This document shows positions 49,712-58,959 of a stretch of DNA of 64,000 bases, in pieces; position 1 is the first letter of the stretch; the number at the start of each line of letters is the position of its first letter. Source of the stretch: Actinotalea subterranea. Lineage in GTDB: Bacteria > Actinomycetota > Actinomycetes > Actinomycetales > Cellulomonadaceae. The notes under the pieces are model-generated. The model saw only the letters and a list, made by a program, of their open reading frames with translations, ran no database searches and was not told the origin of the DNA. Where the stretch lies: positions 558,001 to 622,000 of the forward strand of contig NZ_VTTP01000002.1 in NCBI RefSeq assembly GCF_008364845.1, given 5' to 3'. The position numbers were made by a program, and so were the translations under genes.

Positions 49712-52567
49712 ATGACGGAGCCGACCGGACCGGGCCGTGCCGCCGGGCCGGGGGAACCCACCGGGCGCAGCGGACCGGCCCTGTCCGACCCGTCCCTCCT
49801 CGACCCCGACGTGGTCGCGGAGCTCCTGGGCACGAGCACGCGCGACGGGCTGTCGACCGGCGAGGCGGCGCGCCGCCTGCGCGACGCAGGCCCCAACGAG
49901 CTCGCCGGCGAGCCCCCCGTGCCGGCGTGGCGCACGCTCGTCGCGCAGCTCCGCGACCCGCTGATCTACCTGCTCTTCGGGGCCATCGCGATCTCGCTCG
50001 TCGCGTGGCTGGTCGAGGGTCGGGCCGGTGTGCCCGTCGACGCCGTGGTCATCGCCGTGATCGTCGTGCTCAACGCGGTGCTCGGCTACGCCCAGCAGGC
50101 GAAGGCGGAGCACGCCGTCGACGCCCTGCAGCGCATGACCGCGACGACGGCGACCGTCCTGCGTGGGGGCGTGCCTGCTCGGGTGCCGACGCGCGAGGTC
50201 GTGCTCGGGGACGTCCTGCTCCTCGCCGAGGGGGACACGGTCGGGGCGGACGCCCGGCTCGTGCAGGCCGCGACGCTGCGGGTGTCGGAGGCCTCCCTCA
50301 CGGGCGAGAGCGAGCCCGTGGAGAAGGACGCCCGGACACTTGCGGAGGCGGCAGCCCTCGGCGACCGCCTCGACATGGTGTTCAGCGGGACGGCTGTCAC
50401 GCAGGGCAGCGGCCGCGCGATCGTGACCGCGACGGGCATGGCGAGCCAGATGGGCGAGATCGCGCGGCTCCTGCACGCGACCCGCCAGGACCCGACGCCG
50501 TTGCAGCGCGAGATCGCGCACGTCGGGAAGATGCTCGGCATCGCTGTGGTCGTCATCGCGGTGGTCGTCATGGCGACGGTGTTCCTCGTCTTCGGCGTCG
50601 ACGGTGCCGACGACGTGGTGACCGCCCTGCTCCTCGGCGTGTCCCTCGCCGTCGCCGCGGTGCCCGAGGGCCTGCCGACCATCCTGTCGGTCGTGCTCGC
50701 CCTCGGCGTGCAGCGCATGGCCGAGCACCACGCGATCGTGAAGAACCTCTCGTCGGTCGAGACCCTGGGCTCGGCGTCCGTCGTGTGCTCGGACAAGACG
50801 GGGACCCTGACCAGGGGCGAGATGACCATCGGGCGCGTCGTGACGGCGTCGGGCAGCGCCGTCGTCACGGGCGCGGGGTACCGGCCGGACGGCGAGGTGC
50901 TCCTCGACGGCGTGCCCCTCGAGGTCGGCAGCGGCGCATGGCAGGAGATGGCCGTGGTCCTCAGCGGCGGGAGCCTCGCGAACGACGCGACCCTGAGCCT
51001 GGACGACGACGGCACGTGGGTGATCCAGGGCGACCCGACGGAGGCGGCGTTCAAGGTCGCCGAGGTCAAGCTGGGCACGCGTGAGGCGAGGACGGGACGG
51101 TTCCAGCGGGTCGCGGTGATCCCGTTCACGTCCGCGCGCAAGATGATGACGAGCCTCGAGGCCGACGCCGACCGCGGGGGCCGGCTCGCGGTGGTCAGCA
51201 AGGGCGCCCCGGAGGTGCTGCTCGCGCGGTGCAGCCACGTGCGGGTCGGCGGCGACGTGCTGCCCCTCGGCGACGACGACCGCCGCCGCATCCTGGACGA
51301 CGTCGAGGCGCTCTCGGGGGAGGCCTTCCGCACCCTGGGGGTGGCCTACCGGCCGCTGGAGGAGACGGTGGCGCCGACGCTCGACGACGCCCTCGAGAGC
51401 GAGCTGGTGTACGCGGGCATGGTCGGGATCATCGACCCGCCGCGTCCCGAGGCCGCCGTCGCGATCGCTGACGCCCACCGTGCGGGCGTGCGGGTCATGA
51501 TGATCACGGGGGACCACCCGCGGACCGCGGCGCGGATCGCGCGCGACCTCGGCGTGGTCGCGCACGAGCCGGTCGCGGTGTCGGGCGTCGAGCTCGACCG
51601 GCTCGACGCGGAGGGATTCGCGCAGACGGTCCGGACCCGGTCGGTCTACGCGCGCGTGACGCCCGAGCACAAGCTACGCATCGTCGACGCGCTGCAGGCC
51701 GACGGGATGGTCGTCGCGATGACGGGCGACGGCGTCAACGACGCGCCGGCCCTGAAGTCCGCGGACATCGGCGTGGCGATGGGGCGCACGGGCACGGAGG
51801 TCACGAAGGAGGCGGCGAAGATGATCCTCGCCGACGACAACTTCGCGACAATCGTTCGCGCGATCCGCGAGGGCCGGGGCATCTTCCTCAACATCAAGAA
51901 GTTCCTGCGCTACCTCCTGTCCTCGAACATGGGCGAGGTGCTGACCGTCTTCCTCGGCGTGGTCCTCTCGGGCGTCATCGGCCTCTCCCACGGGGACGGC
52001 ACGCTCGTCCTCCCGCTCCTCGCGACGCAGATCCTGTGGATCAACCTGCTGACCGACAGCGGGCCCGCGCTCGCGATGGGCGTGGACCCGGAGACCGAGG
52101 ACGTCATGAGCCGGCCTCCGCGGGCCTTGACCGAGCGGGTCATCGACGCGCGCATGTGGGCCGGCGTGCTCCTGGTGGGGGCGGTCATGGCCGCGGCGAC
52201 GCTCGCCACGATCGACCTGTACCTGCCCGGCGGCCTCCTGGCGGGGCAGGAGTCCCTCGGCACGGCGCGCACGGCGGGGTTCACCGTGCTGGTCCTCGCG
52301 CAGCTCTTCAACGCGCTCAACGCGCGCTCGGGCACCGCGACGGCGTTCCACCACCTCTTCGCCAACCGGTGGCTGTGGGGCGCGCTCGGGGTGTCGGCGC
52401 TGCTCCAGGTGATGGTGGTGCACGTCCCGTTCCTCAACGACGCGTTCAGCACCGTGCCGCTCACGCCGGCCCAGTGGGGCGTGTGCGTCGTGGCGGCGAG
52501 CTCGGTCCTGTGGGTGAGCGAGCTGAGCAAGCTCGTCCAGCGGGCCCTGGACCGCCGTCGCGCGTGA
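49712..52567 (+). CDS. P-type cation ATPase (P2, calcium/Na+-K+-like)
   Basis: A 951-aa P2-type ATPase. It has the cation ATPase N-terminal domain, TGES in the A domain (ASLTGESEPVEKD), M4 motif VAAVPEGLPTIL, phosphorylated Asp361 in CSDKTGTLTRG, KGAPEVLL in the N domain, MITGDHPRTA, and MTGDGVNDAPALK. C-terminal helices 5-10 include NLLTDSGPALAMGVDP. PEGL in M4 is typical of Ca2+ and Mn2+ pumps (PacL/SERCA group). ATG 49712 has a good ribosome-binding site (gaggaggg, 49697-49704); ATG 49676 is also in frame. Ion specificity is inferred from M4 only. Confidence 0.92.
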   Translation: MTEPTGPGRAAGPGEPTGRSGPALSDPSLLDPDVVAELLGTSTRDGLSTGEAARRLRDAGPNELAGEPPVPAWRTLVAQLRDPLIYLLFGAIAISLVAWLVEGRAGVPVDAVVIAVIVVLNAVLGYAQQAKAEHAVDALQRMTATTATVLRGGVPARVPTREVVLGDVLLLAEGDTVGADARLVQAATLRVSEASLTGESEPVEKDARTLAEAAALGDRLDMVFSGTAVTQGSGRAIVTATGMASQMGEIARLLHATRQDPTPLQREIAHVGKMLGIAVVVIAVVVMATVFLVFGVDGADDVVTALLLGVSLAVAAVPEGLPTILSVVLALGVQRMAEHHAIVKNLSSVETLGSASVVCSDKTGTLTRGEMTIGRVVTASGSAVVTGAGYRPDGEVLLDGVPLEVGSGAWQEMAVVLSGGSLANDATLSLDDDGTWVIQGDPTEAAFKVAEVKLGTREARTGRFQRVAVIPFTSARKMMTSLEADADRGGRLAVVSKGAPEVLLARCSHVRVGGDVLPLGDDDRRRILDDVEALSGEAFRTLGVAYRPLEETVAPTLDDALESELVYAGMVGIIDPPRPEAAVAIADAHRAGVRVMMITGDHPRTAARIARDLGVVAHEPVAVSGVELDRLDAEGFAQTVRTRSVYARVTPEHKLRIVDALQADGMVVAMTGDGVNDAPALKSADIGVAMGRTGTEVTKEAAKMILADDNFATIVRAIREGRGIFLNIKKFLRYLLSSNMGEVLTVFLGVVLSGVIGLSHGDGTLVLPLLATQILWINLLTDSGPALAMGVDPETEDVMSRPPRALTERVIDARMWAGVLLVGAVMAAATLATIDLYLPGGLLAGQESLGTARTAGFTVLVLAQLFNALNARSGTATAFHHLFANRWLWGALGVSALLQVMVVHVPFLNDAFSTVPLTPAQWGVCVVAASSVLWVSELSKLVQRALDRRRA

Positions 52568-52570
52568 CCG

Positions 52571-52590
52571 TGTATACCCCAGGGGGTACG
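52571..52590. promoter_or_regulatory. CsoR/CstR-type operator before the persulfide fusion gene
   Basis: The core taccccagggggta (52575-52588) is a 14-bp palindrome apart from its central two bases, in the form recognised by CsoR-family repressors. It lies 80 bases before the ATG of the CoA-disulfide-reductase fusion, overlapping the likely promoter. No csoR or cstR gene is in the window. Confidence 0.75.
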
Positions 52591-52667
52591 CGACCTTCGT
52601 CCCGTGGGCACGCCGGACCGCCGACCTAGCGTGGAAGCACCTCATCACTGCTGGAGATCGGAACCCC

Positions 52668-55139
52668 ATGAAGCTCGTCGTCGTCGGCGGAGTCGCGGCC
52701 GGCATGTCCATCGCGGCGAGGGCGCGCCGCCTCGACGAGCTCGCCGAGATCGTGGTGTTCGAGCGGGGCCGGCACGTCTCGTTCGCCAACTGCGGGCTCC
52801 CGTACCACATCGGCGGAGCCATCAAGGAGCGCGAGCGGCTCATGCTCCAGACGCCGCAGAGCCTGCGCGAGTCGCTCGACATCGACGTCCGCAACGGCGT
52901 CGAGGTGCTCTCGATCGACCGGGCCGCGAAGACCGTGCGCGTGCGTGTCGTCGGCACGGACGAGGTGTACGACGAGGCGTACGACGCCCTCGCCCTCGCA
53001 CCGGGCTCCGTCCCGGTCCGGCCGGACCTGCCCGGCGTCGACCTGCCGGCGATCCACGTCCTGCGCCGCATCGGCGACATGGACGTGATCAAGAAGGCTG
53101 TCGACGGCTCCGGTGACGCGCGACGGACCGGCGGCGCCCAGCACGCCGTCGTCATCGGCGCCGGCTACGTCGGGCTCGAGATGGCGGAGAACCTCCACGA
53201 CCGCGGGGTGCGCGTCGAGGTCGTCGAGATGGCCGAGCAGGTCATGCCGCCGCTCGACCGGGAGATGACGACGGCCGTCGAGAACCACCTGCGCGCCCAC
53301 GGCGTGGGCCTCCACCTGGGCACCGCGGCCGCCGCGTTCTCCCAGCGGCCCGACGGCGGCGTCCGCGTGGAGCTCAAGGACTCCACCGTGATCGACACCG
53401 ACCTCGTCGTGCTCGCGGCCGGTGTGCGGCCCGACGTCGCGCTCGCGCAGGCGGCAGGGCTCGAGCTCGGGCCGCGCGGGGGCATCCGCGTGGACCGGCA
53501 CATGCGCACCTCCGACCCGTCGATCTGGGCCGCAGGCGACGCCGTCGAGGTCGCCCACACGGTGCTCCCGGACAGCTGGCTGATCCCGCTCGCCGGACCC
53601 GCGAACCGCCAGGGCCGTGTCGCGGCCGAGAACATCTGCGGTCGGGACACGGTCTTCGCCTCGGCGCAGGGCACCTCCGTGGTCAAGGTCTTCGACATGG
53701 TGGCGGGCGGCACGGGCGCCTCGGAGAAGCAGCTCGTGGCAGCCGGGATCGCGTACAGCACGGTCGCGACGCACCCCCACGGGCACGCCGGCTACTACCC
53801 GGGCACGGCGATGATGCACGTCAAGCTCCTGTTCGCGCCCGACGACGGCAGGATCCTCGGCGCGCAGGTGGTCGGCTTCGACGGTGTCGACAAGCGGCTC
53901 GACGTCCTCGCGACGGCGCTCCGGGCGGGCCTGACCGTGTTCGACCTCGAGGAGCTCGAGCTCGCGTACGCGCCACCGTTCGGCTCGGCGAAGGACCCCG
54001 TGAACATGGCGGGCTTCATGGCGTCGAACGTCGTGCGCGGCGACCTCGAGCTCTGGTACGCGGGTGACTACCCCGAGGCGACCGAGGGGGCCCGCCTCAT
54101 CGACGTGCGCGGGTCCGACGAGTTCGCGATCTGGCACCTGCCGGGCGCCGAGAACGTCCCGCTCAAGGACCTCCGGGTCGCGCAGGTGGGCTGGGACCGG
54201 TCCACGCCCATCCGCCTCTACTGCGCGGTGGGCTTCCGCAGCTACCTCGCCTACCGGTCGCTGGTCCAACGTGGCTTCACGGACGTGCGGACCCTGTCCG
54301 GCGGGATGACGACGTTCCGCGCGTTCCACGACGTCGCGCCCACGGAGGTCGACTCCGTCGAGCCCGTCATCTCCTACGCCGAGGCGGCGCGCGAGGTCGC
54401 CGCGCACGGCTCGGGCGTCGTCGTCGACCTGGACTGCACGGGGCTCGCGTGCCCCGGACCGATCATGAAGCTTCAGGAGACGATCGGCCGCATGGACGTC
54501 GGCGACGAGGTCCTGGCCCACGTGTCGGACGCGGGCTTCCGGCTCGACGCGCCCGCGTGGGCGGCCAAGAACGGTCACCAGGTCCTGTCGATGACGCCCG
54601 AGGGTCCCGGCTTCGCCGCCCGGATCCGCAAGGGGGGCGTGATCGCGGCGCGCCCGGCCGGCCGGACCAAGGAGAAGAAGGCGTTCGTCGTCTTCTCCGG
54701 CGACCTCGACAAGGTGCTCGCGGCGTTCATCATCGCCAACGGGGCGGTCGCCATGGGTGAGGAGGTCTCGATGTTCTTCACGTTCTGGGGCCTCAACGCG
54801 CTGCGCCGCCAGGATCCGCCGAAGGTGCGACGCACGGTCATGAACCGGATGCTCGGCGCGCTGATGCCGTCGGGGCCGGACCAGATGACGCTCTCGACGA
54901 TGAACCTGCTCGGCGGCGGGACGGCCATGATGAAGAAGGTCATGCGCGACAACAAGGTGCCGAGCCTGCCGGAGCTCATCGCGTCCGCCGAGGCCGGCGG
55001 CGTGCGGCTCGTCGGCTGCACGATGACGATGGAGCTGCTCGGCATCGCGCCCGAGGACCTGATCGACGGGGTGGAGCTCGGCGGCGTCGCGACGTTCCTC
55101 GGCGAGGCGGGGGAGTCGAACGGCACGCTGTTCATCTAG
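52668..55139 (+). CDS. CoA-disulfide-reductase-like / rhodanese / TusA / DsrE-like fusion protein
   Basis: An 823-aa four-module protein. Residues 1-440 are a flavoprotein of the CoA-disulfide reductase / Nox type: VVVGGVAAGMS, redox Cys42 in SFANCGLPYHIG, second GxGxxG in VIGAGYVGLEMA. Residues 460-550 are a rhodanese (IDVRGSDEFAIWHLP; active Cys519 in LYCAVGFRS). Residues 580-650 are a TusA-like domain (DCTGLACPGPIMKLQE; Cys595 of CPxP). Residues 665-823 are DsrE/DsrF-like (AFVVFSGDLDK; VGCTMTMELLGI, Cys784). Together these can reduce, carry and transfer persulfide sulfur, linking it to reduced CoA and pyridine nucleotide. A CsoR/CstR-type operator upstream implies induction by reactive sulfur species. 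Confidence 0.92.
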   Translation: MKLVVVGGVAAGMSIAARARRLDELAEIVVFERGRHVSFANCGLPYHIGGAIKERERLMLQTPQSLRESLDIDVRNGVEVLSIDRAAKTVRVRVVGTDEVYDEAYDALALAPGSVPVRPDLPGVDLPAIHVLRRIGDMDVIKKAVDGSGDARRTGGAQHAVVIGAGYVGLEMAENLHDRGVRVEVVEMAEQVMPPLDREMTTAVENHLRAHGVGLHLGTAAAAFSQRPDGGVRVELKDSTVIDTDLVVLAAGVRPDVALAQAAGLELGPRGGIRVDRHMRTSDPSIWAAGDAVEVAHTVLPDSWLIPLAGPANRQGRVAAENICGRDTVFASAQGTSVVKVFDMVAGGTGASEKQLVAAGIAYSTVATHPHGHAGYYPGTAMMHVKLLFAPDDGRILGAQVVGFDGVDKRLDVLATALRAGLTVFDLEELELAYAPPFGSAKDPVNMAGFMASNVVRGDLELWYAGDYPEATEGARLIDVRGSDEFAIWHLPGAENVPLKDLRVAQVGWDRSTPIRLYCAVGFRSYLAYRSLVQRGFTDVRTLSGGMTTFRAFHDVAPTEVDSVEPVISYAEAAREVAAHGSGVVVDLDCTGLACPGPIMKLQETIGRMDVGDEVLAHVSDAGFRLDAPAWAAKNGHQVLSMTPEGPGFAARIRKGGVIAARPAGRTKEKKAFVVFSGDLDKVLAAFIIANGAVAMGEEVSMFFTFWGLNALRRQDPPKVRRTVMNRMLGALMPSGPDQMTLSTMNLLGGGTAMMKKVMRDNKVPSLPELIASAEAGGVRLVGCTMTMELLGIAPEDLIDGVELGGVATFLGEAGESNGTLFI

Positions 55140-55150
55140 CCCGCTGTGGG

Positions 55151-55180
55151 CGCAAGCATACCCCCGGGGGTATGCTTGCG
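55151..55180. promoter_or_regulatory. Perfect 30-bp palindrome, CsoR/CstR-type operator
   Basis: The half cgcaagcataccccc (55151-55165) is exactly repeated in reverse complement at 55166-55180. The centre tacccccgggggta has the same form as the site before the fusion gene. It starts 12 bases after the fusion stop and 78 bases before the Cys-rich small gene. As a hairpin it could also terminate transcription, but with no loop it looks mainly like a repressor site. Confidence 0.85.
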
Positions 55181-55258
55181 AACGGCGCCCTGATGCACGG
55201 CGCACCGGCGTGCCCGCGAGACCGGGCGCCGGAGCTCACGACACCGAGGAGAACCACC

Positions 55259-55375
55259 ATGTGCAGTCCCGCCCGTTGCTTCACGTGCGGCAAGGTCACC
55301 TGGTCCGGCTGCGGCATGCACGTCGACGCCGTCATGGCGAACGTCGCGCCCGCCGACCGCTGCACCTGCGCGTGA
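55259..55375 (+). CDS. Cysteine-rich small protein, 38 aa
   Basis: ATG 55259 follows ribosome-binding site gaggaga. The 38-residue product has six cysteines (positions 2, 7, 10, 18, 35, 37) and one His (21), arranged as MC-4-C-2-CG, TWxGCGMHVD and RCTC at the end. I recall short proteins of this pattern in many bacteria, without a defined role; metal binding or persulfide storage are plausible. Its position under a perfect CstR-like palindrome, right after a persulfide-handling fusion, points to sulfur or metal stress. A strong hairpin terminator follows. Confidence 0.78.
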   Translation: MCSPARCFTCGKVTWSGCGMHVDAVMANVAPADRCTCA

Positions 55376-55412
55376 TCCTGCGCCCCGCGCGCCGCTCGCG
55401 GGGGTGAGATCG

Positions 55413-55449
55413 ACCGACGGCCCGGGGTGGGTAGCCCCGGGCCGTCGGT
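55413..55449 (+). terminator. Hairpin terminator after the Cys-rich gene
   Basis: A 15-bp perfect stem, accgacggcccgggg with ccccgggccgtcggt, and a seven-base loop (tgggtag), 38 bases after the stop codon. Confidence 0.88.
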
Positions 55450-55541
55450 GTCTGCGCGCCCGGTGGCGCCGGGGTCGCCCCGCACCGCGGTGCTCGCGCA
55501 CCTGTAAGGGCGACCGTCGGGCCGATCGTCCTTGCGCCCCG

Positions 55542-55576
55542 TTGAACGCGCGTTTAGTCTTTGAACGTGCGTTCAA
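55542..55576. promoter_or_regulatory. Two TetR-type operators overlapping the tetR start
   Basis: ttgaacgcgcgtttag (55542-55557) and ttgaacgtgcgttcaa (55561-55576) share the half-site ttgaacg; the second is a 7-bp-arm palindrome and contains the GTG start. Centres are 19 bp apart. They point to autorepression of the tetR-ABC operon, probably with a leaderless or nearly leaderless transcript. Confidence 0.8.
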
Positions 55577-56271
55577 CCGACCGGCCGTCCGACGCCGGGA
55601 CCGACCCGCTCGACGGGGCCTCCGCGACGCGCGCACGCATCCGTGACGCGGCCGTCCTGCGCTTCGCCCGCGACGGGTTCACCGTCGGGCTGCGCCAGAT
55701 CGCCGAGGACGCCGGCGTCACCGCGCCGCTGATCGTCCACTACTTCGGCTCCAAGGACGGCCTGCGTGCCGCATGCGACACGCACGTCCTCGCGATGATC
55801 CGCGAGGCGAAGGGCAAGGCGCTCGTCCCCAACGACACGAACGCCCTCCTGATGTCGCTCGCCTCGGTCGAGGAGTCCGCCCCGCTCGTCGGGTACGCGC
55901 TGCGCAGCCTCCAGGCCGGCGGCCGGCTCGCACGGGACTTCGTCGACCAGTTCGCGGCCGACGCCGAGGTGTACATCGCCGAGGCCGTCGCCGCGGGGGA
56001 GATGCGGCCGAGCCGGGACGAGAAGGCCCGCGCCAGGTACCTCACCGTGCAGGGCCTCGGCGCGCTGCTGCTCGACGTGACCCTGAACCCGCCGGCCGAG
56101 CCCACCGACCTCCTGGCCATGATCGACGGGTACATGCAGCGCATGGCTCTGCCGACGGTGGAGATCTTCACCGACGGTCTGCTGACCAACCGCAGGATGC
56201 TCGACGCGTACCTGCTCTACGTGGGGGACCCGCCGCCCGGTGGCGACGGCTCCGAGACACCCCAGTCCTGA
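55567..56271 (+). CDS. TetR-family regulator of an ABC exporter
   Basis: A 234-aa TetR regulator. The helix-turn-helix runs from TRARIRDAAVLRFARDGFTV to LIVHYFGSKDGLRAACD. The C-terminal ligand domain is helical, with LQAGGRLARDFVDQF, and ends in a disordered Gly/Pro tail. It is followed after 24 bases by ABC ATPase and permease genes and lies on its own operator, so it most likely represses this export operon until a drug or lipid ligand binds. GTG 55567 is preferred; TTG 55561 is the alternative. Confidence 0.88.
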   Translation: MRSTDRPSDAGTDPLDGASATRARIRDAAVLRFARDGFTVGLRQIAEDAGVTAPLIVHYFGSKDGLRAACDTHVLAMIREAKGKALVPNDTNALLMSLASVEESAPLVGYALRSLQAGGRLARDFVDQFAADAEVYIAEAVAAGEMRPSRDEKARARYLTVQGLGALLLDVTLNPPAEPTDLLAMIDGYMQRMALPTVEIFTDGLLTNRRMLDAYLLYVGDPPPGGDGSETPQS

Positions 56272-56295
56272 TCCTCGTAGAGAAGGTGCATCCCC

Positions 56296-57210
56296 ATGAA
56301 CCCTGTCATCGACGTGCGTGCCCTGACCAAGTCGTTCGGCTCCGTGCGGGCCCTCGACGCGCTCGACCTGGTGGTCGAGCCCGGCGAGGTGCACGGCTTC
56401 CTCGGCCCCAACGGAGCCGGCAAGTCGACCGCGATCCGTGTGCTCCTCGGGCTCCTGCGTGCCGACGCAGGGCAGGTCCGCCTGTTCGGCGGTGACCCGT
56501 GGGCCGACGCGGTCGACCTGCACCACCGCCTCGCATACGTGCCGGGCGACGTGAACCTGTGGCCCAAGCTCACGGGCGGCGAGGCGATCGACCTCTTCTG
56601 CAGCCTGCGCGGCAGCGTCGACCCGCGACGCAAGGCCGATCTGCTCGAGCGGTTCGACCTCGACCCGACCAAGAAGACGCGGACGTACTCCAAGGGGAAC
56701 CGGCAGAAGGTCGCTCTCGTCGCCGCCCTCGCGAGCGACGTCGAGCTGCTCGTCCTCGACGAGCCGACCTCGGGCCTGGACCCGCTCATGGAGCTCGTCT
56801 TCCAGCAGTGCGTCACGGAGGCGGTCGCGTCCGGCACGACGGTGCTGCTCTCGAGCCACATCCTCGCCGAGGTCGAGAAGCTGTGCGACCGCGTGACGAT
56901 CATCCGGGCGGGCACCGCGGTGCAGAGCGGCACCCTCGCGGAGCTGCGTCACCTGACGCGCAGCACGGTCGCCGTGAGCTGCACGGCCGACCCGACGTCC
57001 GTGGCCGGGATGCCGGGCGTGCACGACGCCGTGCGTGACGGTGCCGCCCTGCGCTTCACCGTCGACGAGGAGGCGATGCCGGCCGTCATGCGCGCCCTCG
57101 CGGCGCTCGACATCGTCAGCCTCACCGTGACGCCGCCGACGCTCGAGGAGCTCTTCGTGCACCACTACGGCGACGCGCTGCCCGCCGCACCGGCCGGGGG
57201 TGCACGGTGA
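56296..57210 (+). CDS. ABC exporter ATPase
   Basis: A 304-aa ATPase of the drug-export (CcmA/DrrA) group. Walker [12 protein letters not shown], signature [11 protein letters not shown] (atypical, SKGNRQK instead of LSGGQ), Walker [15 protein letters not shown] and H-loop SSHIL. The C-terminal regulatory domain ends [11 protein letters not shown]. It overlaps the permease gene by GTGA. The pair resembles the polyketide-antibiotic exporters of actinobacteria. Confidence 0.9.
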   Translation: MNPVIDVRALTKSFGSVRALDALDLVVEPGEVHGFLGPNGAGKSTAIRVLLGLLRADAGQVRLFGGDPWADAVDLHHRLAYVPGDVNLWPKLTGGEAIDLFCSLRGSVDPRRKADLLERFDLDPTKKTRTYSKGNRQKVALVAALASDVELLVLDEPTSGLDPLMELVFQQCVTEAVASGTTVLLSSHILAEVEKLCDRVTIIRAGTAVQSGTLAELRHLTRSTVAVSCTADPTSVAGMPGVHDAVRDGAALRFTVDEEAMPAVMRALAALDIVSLTVTPPTLEELFVHHYGDALPAAPAGGAR

Positions 57211-58865
57211 CCGCGGCGACGGCGACCGCCCCCCGCCCCGCCCCGCCCCGGGCCCCGGGCCACGCGGACGAGGCGCCGTTCACGGGAACCGTGCGCCTGG
57301 CCAGGCACGTGCTCCGCCGCGACCGCGTGCGCATCCCGGTGTGGGCCCTGTCGATCTCGGGCCTCATCGGCTACTTCAGCGCCGTCCTGCCGATCGCCTA
57401 CCCGGACCCCGCGGCGCTCCAGGCGCGCGCGGCCATCATGAAGGACCCGTCCGGGGCGTTCATGACCGGACCGGGCTACGGGCTCGACGACTACACGTTC
57501 GGCCGGCTGCTCGCCAACGAGATGGTCGGGATGCTCGCCGTCGCGACGGCACTGATGTCGATCTTCCTCGTCGTGCGGCACACGCGCGCGGAGGAGGAGA
57601 CGGGCCGCGCCGAGCTCGTGCGAGCCGGTGTCGTCGGCCGGCACGCACCACTCACGGCGGCGCTGCTCGACGTGCTCGTCGCCAACGTCGTCGTGACCGC
57701 GGCGTTCGCGGCCGTGATGGTCGCGAGCGACCTCGACGCCCCGGACTCGCTCGCGGTCTCCGTCGCCATCGGGGTCGTGGGCCTCGTCTTCGGTGCCGTG
57801 GCGGCCGTGACCGCCCAGCTCGCCGAGCACTCGCGCAGCGCCTCGGGCATGGCGGGTGCGGCGCTCGGGCTCGCCTACGTGCTGCGCGGCGTCGGGGACG
57901 CCCGGCAGCTCGGGGGCTCGGCACTCTCGTGGGCATCGCCCATCGGCTGGGCGCAGCAGACGCGCGCGTTCGTCGACCTGCGCTGGTGGCCGCTGCTGCT
58001 GTGCGTGGCGCTCGCCGTCGCGCTGACGGCGCTCGCCTACGTCCTGGCCGGACGCCGGGACGTCGGCGCAGGCCTGGTTCCCGCGCGCGCCGGCCGCGCC
58101 GACGCCCGACCGGGCCTCCTGGGCGTCGCGGGCCTGTCCGCGCGCATGGAGCGCGGGTCCGTCGTCGGCTGGGCGATCGGCCTCGTCGTCTTCGCCGTGC
58201 TCACGGGCTCCATGGGGCAGGGGATCGTCGAGAGCTTCGAGGACCAGCCGCAGCTCGCCGAGATCTTCGGCGGCGCCGGCGAGGGAGACATCCTGCGCGG
58301 CACGCTCGCGTCGTTCCTGGGCTTCTTCGCGATGGCCGTCGCCGTCTACGTGGTCATCGCCGTGAACCGGCTGCGGCGTGAGGAGGACGAGGGGCGCACC
58401 GCTGCCGTCCTCGCCACCGGCGTCAGCCGGGCACGGTGGCTCGGGGGCTCCCTCCTCGTGACCGGGGCGGCCGCGACGCTCCTCCTGGCGGTGTCGGGTC
58501 TCGCTCTGGGAGCGGGCGCGGGCGCGTCGGTCGGTGACTCCTCGCTCGCAGGCCAGTTCGCCCTCGCGGCGCTCGTCTACGTGCCCGTCGTGTGGTGCTT
58601 CATGGGCCTCGCGGTCCTCGCGCTGGGAGCCCGCGTCGCCCCCGGGTGGGTGTGGCTCGTCCTCATCGCGTCGATCATCGTCGGCATGTACGGCCCGATG
58701 ATGGAGCTGCCCGACGCCGTGCTCGACGCCGCACCCTTCGGCCTCGTCCCGCTGGTCCCCAGCGAGGACCCCGCCGCGCTGCCGCTCATCCTCATGGTGG
58801 GCGTCGCGGCGGCGCTCGCCGGCCTGGCTGCGGCGGCGTTCAGGCGCCGGGACCTGACTGCGTGA
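57207..58865 (+). CDS. ABC exporter permease (polyketide-antibiotic-exporter-like)
   Basis: A 552-aa membrane protein made of two similar six-helix halves, each with the coupling motif ([19 protein letters not shown] in the first, [20 protein letters not shown] in the second). This internal duplication is typical of the large 'exporter of polyketide antibiotics' permeases found with TetR and a DrrA-like ATPase. It should export a hydrophobic compound; the substrate is unknown. GTG 57207 overlaps the ATPase stop. It ends before a bidirectional terminator. Confidence 0.87.
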   Translation: MTAATATAPRPAPPRAPGHADEAPFTGTVRLARHVLRRDRVRIPVWALSISGLIGYFSAVLPIAYPDPAALQARAAIMKDPSGAFMTGPGYGLDDYTFGRLLANEMVGMLAVATALMSIFLVVRHTRAEEETGRAELVRAGVVGRHAPLTAALLDVLVANVVVTAAFAAVMVASDLDAPDSLAVSVAIGVVGLVFGAVAAVTAQLAEHSRSASGMAGAALGLAYVLRGVGDARQLGGSALSWASPIGWAQQTRAFVDLRWWPLLLCVALAVALTALAYVLAGRRDVGAGLVPARAGRADARPGLLGVAGLSARMERGSVVGWAIGLVVFAVLTGSMGQGIVESFEDQPQLAEIFGGAGEGDILRGTLASFLGFFAMAVAVYVVIAVNRLRREEDEGRTAAVLATGVSRARWLGGSLLVTGAAATLLLAVSGLALGAGAGASVGDSSLAGQFALAALVYVPVVWCFMGLAVLALGARVAPGWVWLVLIASIIVGMYGPMMELPDAVLDAAPFGLVPLVPSEDPAALPLILMVGVAAALAGLAAAAFRRRDLTA

Positions 58866-58893
58866 GCGTCCGACGAGGCTGACCAGCCGTGCC

Positions 58894-58931
58894 GCCCTCC
58901 CGTCCCGCGGGCACCCGCAGGACGGGAGGGC
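58894..58931. terminator. Bidirectional hairpin terminator
   Basis: gccctcccgtcc pairs with ggacgggagggc (12 bp) and an inner gcggg / cccgc stem continues it after one mismatch. It lies between the convergent permease and SDR genes. Confidence 0.85.
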
Positions 58932-58959
58932 CGGCGGACGGTCGGGGCTCCTGTCGCGC

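Noticed and set aside
55151-55180. Plain transcription terminator of the fusion gene
   Set aside because: The palindrome has no loop, shares its core with the site before the fusion gene, and lies at promoter distance from the Cys-rich gene; a secondary terminator role is still possible.
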